A stretch of DNA of 64,000 bases. It comes from Entonaema liquescens. Taxonomy: Eukaryota; Ascomycota; Sordariomycetes; Xylariales; Xylariaceae. The notes beneath the pieces were generated by a model. That model ran no database searches. It was not told the origin of the DNA and was given only the letters and a program-made list of their open reading frames with translations. The stretch's first letter is position 1; every line of letters starts with the position of its first letter. Location: contig CADCSX010000006.1 of NCBI GenBank assembly GCA_902805475.1, positions 1,054,001-1,118,000 on the forward strand, in the 5' to 3' direction. The translations under genes were made by a program, and so were the position numbers. Shown here piece by piece: positions 58,764 through 64,000 of this stretch.

Positions 58764-59209
58764 ATTGTAAGCAGGGTGATTCTCGTCTTTAAATGAGTGG
58801 GTTAGTAGCTTGAAAACGGGAAGAATAGTTGTTTTTGGAAGCTCCGGGTCTTAGATTGAAGCTTGACTGGTAATTGGTCGGAGGACTTGTACGAAGTAAT
58901 TGGTTAAAACGGTTCAGCCCTGTTGCGCTGGAGGTTCAGGACGTTAAGACGCTAAAGTAACGATTAGTCATCTTATCAAAGGTACATATTAATAGTACAT
59001 GCCTTGCATTAGAACGAGGTACCTGTATTTTATAGTCAAGTCCCCGTTTTGAAATGATATTTAAATTCAAACCTCGGGCACTTATTAGTCGCAATACGTA
59101 TTCATTTCACTAATACTATAAATTAATGGTTAAGGCTATTAAATGAAATCATCTTGTTTCTTAAGCGCTTTATAGTATTTCATAACTTAACATCATCCTC
59201 TTCTATAAA
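58764..59209. other. Promoter of VMA9 and 3' region of the dehydrogenase
   Basis: This 446-base stretch separates two tandem minus-strand genes, and is AT-rich. No gene is seen. Confidence 0.5.
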
Positions 59210-60256
59210 TCATGCATCGTTTTCAAACTTCAAGCCGGCGTCTTTCCTCGCCGCGCCATAGATTCCCGCGATATCGCCCTTGTCGCCGCCTGCGTGATCC
59301 GCGACACTCTTCAAGTAGTTTTGGGCAACACCTAACAGCTTGAGCTCGGCGCCCCCGCTCTTCGCCAAATTCGACGCGTGGCCTGCGTCTTTGAGCGCAT
59401 TGTTAGCCGAGAAGAGCGGCTCTTCCATCTTCCAATAGGTGCCGTTGAGCATGCGCCCCGAGTACACGCTGTATATGCCGCCGTACAGCTGGTCGATGAA
59501 TTGCTTTAGCGGGTCGGTGCCGATGCCAATCTTCTCTGCCGTAGTGAAGCCCTCGCCCAACACCGTCACCATGTTGATGATGAACGTGTTGCCGAGTAGC
59601 TTGAGCTTTAAGGAGTTGGCTGGCGGTTGGTTGTTAAATGGGATCTCTGCCCGACCCATTACGCCCTTGATGTAGGGCCGTATCTTGTCGATGGCGGATT
59701 CCTTCCCCGCGGGAACGAAACTGCGTTACTAATGTGAGCAAGTATGTACTTCAGGGTGGGTATCCGGAGGAAGTCTTCCAACTTACACGAGCTGGCCAGC
59801 TTCGGCTGCTGCTGGTGCTCCAAAGATGGGGCTCGCAACGAAATCACCCCCCTTCTCTGCTACCAAGTCGGCAACCTTTTGTGCCGTGTCGGGATGAATC
59901 GTAGAGCATTCAACAAACAGCTTGCCTGTAACGTCAACTTTGAGAATAGTATCGAAGACCTTTTCGACCGCAGCGTCGTTGGAGAGGATGACAAAAATTA
60001 TGTCGGCCTTCTTGACACCCTCCTCGATAGAATCAACAATCTCAGTCTTTCCTGTAGGTAGATTGGATAGTACATCCTCGGAACGCTTTCTGGTTCGGTT
60101 GTATAAGAGCAAAGGCTTCTCTAAGTTGCCCTTTTCCACCAGATTCTTTACCATTCCCTTGATGAGAGGGTTAGTGAGCGCGGCGCGAACGTTATGATAT
60201 TAAAGACTTACCCTTCCCATGTTCCCTAAGCCGATCCATAGTATTTGAGGCGCCAT
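59210..60256 (-). CDS. NAD-dependent beta-hydroxyacid dehydrogenase (3-hydroxyisobutyrate dehydrogenase-like)
   Basis: The product is an NAD(P)-binding oxidoreductase of the 6-phosphogluconate/3-hydroxyisobutyrate dehydrogenase superfamily; substrate unknown. Three exons (60256-60212, 60157-59787, 59720-59210) encode 308 aa; introns are 54 and 66 nt. The Rossmann start WIGLGNMGRGMVKNLVE spans the first junction. ADIIFVILSNDAAVEKV, FVECSTIHPDTAQ and SPIFGAPAAAEAGQLVFVPAG (across intron 2) are the usual motifs, and LKLKLLGNTFIINMVTVLGEG contains the helix with the expected catalytic Lys region. There is no mitochondrial presequence, so it is unlikely to be the valine-pathway enzyme; GLYR1-like fungal reductases are closer. 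Confidence 0.88.
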
Positions 60257-60864
60257 ATTTACTATATTTACTATATTTCACTGGCCGCTAAGATATATTA
60301 GTATTTACCGATTCAGAGAATACAGGGTGATTGTGAATTACGGTAATAACTATAGTTACCTATAAAGTAGATAGCGGCTTCACTCATATAATAATGCCTT
60401 CTATTCGAGCCGTGATGAAAATAAGTTAGTGCAACCCCGAGATAGTCTTAAGTTTGGAGACTTCAGTAGGTTAGAGGGGCAGCCTTTGTACTTGTATCTA
60501 ATATCACTAATACCTGGAAGGAACGGGAAGATGCCGCTGGTGGATGATAATATCCCCGATCGTTGACTAAAGCGCGCCCCGCAAGATTCCGATCTAAAGC
60601 GACCCCTTAACGAACAATTTTCGTCATTGACGTTCGGCTTTAACTCGTTCATCGTAATATACTAATGAATATACTAACTAATGAATATAACTAATGAATA
60701 TACTAATGCAACCAAACAAGCTTTATATCGACATCTACAATACAACTATCAATACCTACATGAAGGTCACTTTTGATATCTTGCCTTTTTTTAACTCACT
60801 AAGTCACTAAGTCACTATACCGAAAGTTGTATAGTAATTATAAATATGCGCTTAGCCACCCACG
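60257..60864. other. Divergent promoter region dehydrogenase / radical SAM enzyme
   Basis: These 608 bases contain a triplicated AATATACTAACTAATG-like word at 60655-60710 and a repeated CACTAAGT at about 60798-60815. No gene is seen. Confidence 0.5.
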
Positions 60865-62103
60865 ATGTTATTAAGTAGTAGGGTACGAGCCGGCGCTCGC
60901 GCAAATCTCGCTCTTATTACAGGTCTCACTCGAGGCGCTCGTCATCGTCGGTCTCTTCATCTAGCTCCGCCTTTTCTCTTAGAGGATTATACTCCCCGGC
61001 ACCAGTTGCTATCGGATGCCGACGCTGCTAAAAAGCGCGAGCTCGCCCACACGCACCTCCTAAACTGTAACCTCTGTCCTCGGCTCTGCGGTGTTAACCG
61101 CTATGAGAGGACGGGCATGTGCCTTATCGGAGAGGACGTCAAGGTCAACGTAATCGCGCCTCATTTCGGCGAAGGTAAGAAAGGCGGCCCTACGCTGCAT
61201 ATATACGAATTCAAACTAATGAAAATAATAGAGCCTTGTATACAAGGTCACAACGGTAGTGGCGCTGTCTTCTTCTCCGGGTGTAATCTTCGATGCACGT
61301 TTTGCCAGAATCATGATATTGCCCATCAGAGAAATGGGTTCGATTTGACCCCTGAAGAACTGGCACAATGGTATATCAAATTGCAGGATGTCGGCCATGT
61401 TCACAATATCAACCTCATTACCCCCGAGCATGTGGTGCCGCAAGTGGTTCTGTCCATATTACGTGCTCGAGATCTTGGACTAAAACTCCCGATCGTGTAT
61501 AACACGTCAGCATTCGACTCACTCGCATCGCTGGAGCTCATGGATGGACTTGTGGATATTTATCTCCCGGATTTCAAGGTGTGGAATAAGGCTACGTCTC
61601 AACGTCTACTAAAAGCCGAAGATTACGCCTCTACTGCTGCCGAGAGTATTAAGGCAATGCATGCGCAGGTTGGTGACTTGTGTTTTACCGGTGATGGCAT
61701 AGCGAAGAAGGGCGTGTTGGTCAGACACTTGGTGATGCCAGGAAAGGAGGCGGAAGGCGAGGAAATCATGAAGTACCTAGCGCAAAACGTATCGCGGGAT
61801 ATCTTCGTCCATATCATGGAGCAATATAGGCCTGATGCTCATGTTGGGAAGCCGAAAAGAAGAACTAAGAAAGAGACAACTGAAGATGGGGACGAAGAGG
61901 AGGTCAGATATGCGGAGATCAACCGTCCCGTCACCAAAGAGGAGGTGTCTACTGTGAGGAAAGCCGCAGAGGCTGTGGGACTGGTAAGTGCTATCACTAT
62001 ATTAAACTCTTGACTTATGAACCACTTGGGTAATAGAAACTAACTTGGAATGTCATAGTGGCGCTTTTGCGATCCTCCCCGACACGATGGCTTTGCTCTA
62101 TGA
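60865..62103 (+). CDS. Radical SAM protein, PflA-like (COG1313 type)
   Basis: The product is an S-adenosylmethionine radical enzyme resembling bacterial pyruvate-formate-lyase-activase-like proteins; substrate unknown. Three exons (60865-61174, 61232-61983, 62059-62103) encode 368 aa. The 57-nt first intron is a multiple of three and stays open if read through, so a naive ORF carries a 19-residue insert; splicing restores HFGEEPCIQGHNGSG. The radical SAM cluster motif CNLRCTFC follows FFSG. An upstream CNLCPRLCGVNR (CxxCxxxC) could hold a second metal site. The last exon adds LWRFCDPPRHDGFAL. The Arg/Ser/Leu-rich N-terminus (to about residue 35) looks like a mitochondrial presequence. Few eukaryotes have this family; an ancient bacterial origin is inferred. 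Confidence 0.87.
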
Positions 62104-62658
62104 TGTCTCTCTTAAGAGTCTACTGGGTGTACCATTATAGCTTTTTCATCTTATTTAAACACATAAGTTACCAATCCAATATATATGTCCTGTATATAGA
62201 CCGAGAAGTGTGTCCGAAAGAGAAAAGGGAAAGAAAAGAGTCTAGAATGGGAGCTTCTCACTTTGGAAGATGCCTATGTGTTCCAGAAATGTGTCCATTG
62301 TTCATGCGAATCACCTCGCATGGGTAAAGTCTCAACGGAGTTCAATCAAGATGTTATCAAAATGTCTCAATTTACCGCAAATAGTTGTCACTGAGGTATT
62401 TAACTCCTCTATAGACGCTCCTAGCTACACCTAGAATCATAATTCACCTTGTACTAACATAGTTGTCGCGAAATTGGAACATCCTAGAGGGTTTTCTCTT
62501 CTTGGACTCTTTCTATTTCCTTAATTGTATTGATAGATCTTTGTCTCGTTCTTTTTGCTAGAAAATCTGACCTGATATACAAATAACTTCATATCCTCAT
62601 ACGCACACGACATGGAGTAAACCCTAAGAACCAAGCTTGGGGAAGCTCCAACTTCAAT
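62104..62658. other. Intergenic region
   Basis: This 555-base stretch holds the 3' UTR of the radical SAM gene and the promoter of the next gene. Nothing else is recognised. Confidence 0.5.
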
Positions 62659-63537
62659 ATGCCAGCATACCCAGGAGGCAGACCGCCCCGTCGCCCTCAG
62701 GATTTCGGGGATCGTACGAATAATGCACAGCCAAATCATCATCATGATAGTTCTAGACTAGGACCGAGCCAGACAAGAGTTCGCAGTGACCCTTGGCAAT
62801 CTGTCAGCGCGTTACAACTAGGACTTCACCCACGCCCCTTTCGAGAGCTGCATGACGAGCGCATGTTTCTTCTTACAATGCTACAGCAGTATAATCGAGA
62901 GGCCCTGGATCTCTTTAAAATAGTCCCTGATCTCGAGAGGCAAACTAAGGAGGCTACAAACTCGTATGAGCAGAGGCGGTTGAAGAAGCTCCGGGGCTGG
63001 TTGAGACACCAGATCACTAACACCGTAGAGAAAGAGAAGATGTCACTGGTCCGGCTGAGCGAGCTACATGTCGAAATACAGTGCCAGGAGAGATGGCTGC
63101 AAGTCGAGCAGGGCAGGGAAGCCAGAGGACTTCCACAGCAGCATCACAACCCCAACTTTGCAGAGTTAGCTACACCACTAATACTCCCGGGGGCCCAGGC
63201 GAGCCCATTTCCAGTTTACGATGCTTATCGTCCGCCCTACGCAGACACTGGATATCTCAACACATTATACTGGAACTCCTTTCCGACTCAGGAGGCTTAT
63301 CCTGGACCTTACTGGGCAAGCCAAACCCACCTTCAACCTCCATATATATCGGAAGTCCCTCACGAACCAGAGACGTTCGGAGCGGGCGGTAACTTTACTT
63401 ATGATGATGCATTCGATGATGTATCTAGCAGTCATTCAGAAGTTACTGTGAGAAGTCCCGAGCTAAACACATCGCCTACGATGGTTAAAGACGGGGCGAG
63501 ATACATTCCATCTCGGAGAATGTCTGTATCATTCTAA
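62659..63537 (+). CDS. Hypothetical coiled-coil protein
   Basis: A single exon encodes 292 aa of unknown function. The first 50 residues are Pro/Arg/His-rich and disordered. Residues about 60-165 are a Glu/Gln/Arg-rich helical coiled coil (from FRELHDERMFLLTMLQQYNR to LHVEIQCQERWLQVEQGREA). The C-terminal part is Pro/Tyr-rich (YRPPYADTGYLNTLYWNSF) with an acidic Ser patch (DDAFDDVSSSHSE). There is no signal peptide or TM helix. Consistent codon use through a long single frame supports it as a real gene; it looks lineage-restricted. Confidence 0.72.
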   Translation: MPAYPGGRPPRRPQDFGDRTNNAQPNHHHDSSRLGPSQTRVRSDPWQSVSALQLGLHPRPFRELHDERMFLLTMLQQYNREALDLFKIVPDLERQTKEATNSYEQRRLKKLRGWLRHQITNTVEKEKMSLVRLSELHVEIQCQERWLQVEQGREARGLPQQHHNPNFAELATPLILPGAQASPFPVYDAYRPPYADTGYLNTLYWNSFPTQEAYPGPYWASQTHLQPPYISEVPHEPETFGAGGNFTYDDAFDDVSSSHSEVTVRSPELNTSPTMVKDGARYIPSRRMSVSF

Positions 63538-63736
63538 GTCGCCACCACGTTTTCCGAGTACAATGTAAAAAAGAAATTATGGGGTTAGGGTAACTAGGGC
63601 AGTTCATAAGTCATCGATTAGAGTATTCATAATGAGAATCTACTTTGTCTCGAGAGTAAGACTGTTAGCGATAGAATCCCTCCACCGTAGTCTATCCAGT
63701 AATAAAACCCTTGTTGGAGCCACCCAGATTGGGTAC

Positions 63737-64000
63737 TCATGCAAATTCCCCAAACTTGCCGTTGTCAAACCCTAGATCCTGCGCGGACAACCGCTTTGCG
63801 CGTGTGCTGCTATGCGAAGTCGGTGGCGGCGGCAGGATTCCCGAACCGCGCGGCGCTGAAGAAGGTGATGCAGACGAGGGCGGCGGAGGCAACGAGAACG
63901 ATGATAGACCCTCATTTCCCGAGCTCTGAGGGGGCGGCTCCGGCTTTCGTCTGCCAAATCTTCCCGGTAAGTTAATGGTGATCGTCTCGCCCTCCTTCAG
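63737..64000 (-). CDS. C-terminal part of a NECAP-like adaptor (runs off the window)
   Basis: On the minus strand an 88-codon frame enters at the window edge and ends at the TGA 63739-63737. It begins LKEGETITINLPGRFGRRKP, which fits the end of the NECAP (adaptin-ear-binding, clathrin-coat associated; DUF1681) PHear domain. A Pro/Ser-rich tail follows (PPPPSSASPSSAP, GILPPPPTSH), finishing LSAQDLGFDNGKFGEFA. Such a proline tail with a terminal acidic-aromatic motif is typical of fungal NECAP proteins. The start lies beyond 64000. The identification rests on the short domain end only. Confidence 0.65.
   Translation of the reverse strand: MKEGETITINLPGRFGRRKPEPPPQSSGNEGLSSFSLPPPPSSASPSSAPRGSGILPPPPTSHSSTRAKRLSAQDLGFDNGKFGEFA

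Noticed and set aside
1..64000. CRISPR arrays, bacterial operons, riboswitches or prophage.
   Set aside because: The introns, gene families and spacing are eukaryotic; no regularly spaced repeats were seen.

Overview
This 64 kb window comes from a filamentous ascomycete (Pezizomycotina, most likely a Sordariomycete). The genes carry many 47-150 nt GT-AG introns with CTAAC/CTGAC-like branch sites. Their products are fungal families: FarA/CTF1 Zn2Cys6 factor, AA9 LPMO, 2EXR protein, Csm1/Pcs1 monopolin, Arh1 and Mcd4. A 2.2 kb, almost pure A+T block looks like a transposon destroyed by RIP. Most genes are conserved housekeeping genes, so this is a core chromosome segment.

Layout. 0.6-6.3 kb: RSC8/SWI3 remodeller subunit (-), then ETF-alpha (+) converging on mitochondrial ferredoxin reductase Arh1 (-). 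7-13.2 kb: a four-TM membrane protein (+) converging on mismatch-repair PMS1 (-). 16.3-19.8 kb: GPI inositol-deacylase BST1 (+). 21.4-23.2 kb: nodulin-like MFS transporter (-). 25.1-29.8 kb: 2EXR protein, secreted AA9 LPMO and SERINC/TMS1 (all +). 29.9-34.3 kb: gene-poor, with a tRNA-like Pol III signature and one possible small gene. 34.3-35.7 kb: cystathionine beta-lyase (-). 36.2-38.5 kb: RIP-ruined pogo/Fot1-like element. 39.1-46.8 kb: MSP1 (-), CSM1/PCS1 (+), MCD4 (+). 49.1-57.9 kb: FarA/CTF1-type regulator, LysM-fold intracellular protein and ARV1 (all +). 58.3-64 kb: VMA9 (-), beta-hydroxyacid dehydrogenase (-), radical SAM enzyme (+), coiled-coil protein (+) and the C-terminal end of a NECAP-like adaptor (-).

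How the genes relate. ETF-alpha and Arh1 are both mitochondrial electron-transfer flavoproteins. ETF serves beta-oxidation, and its promoter has a CCTCGG word, the core site known for Far regulators; a Far-type factor is encoded 46 kb away. BST1, MCD4 and ARV1 all bear on GPI-anchor metabolism in the ER. These links are functional, not operonic.

The main structural result is that five otherwise good genes (four-TM protein, BST1, MFS transporter, MCD4, LysM protein) have reading-frame breaks. Each can be explained by one base missing next to a homopolymer, which points to systematic homopolymer under-calling in the assembly rather than to five pseudogenes. Exon-level reading also recovered genes or exons with no long ORF: VMA9, the NECAP end, the last exon of cystathionine beta-lyase, and the microexons of the Zn2Cys6 domain.
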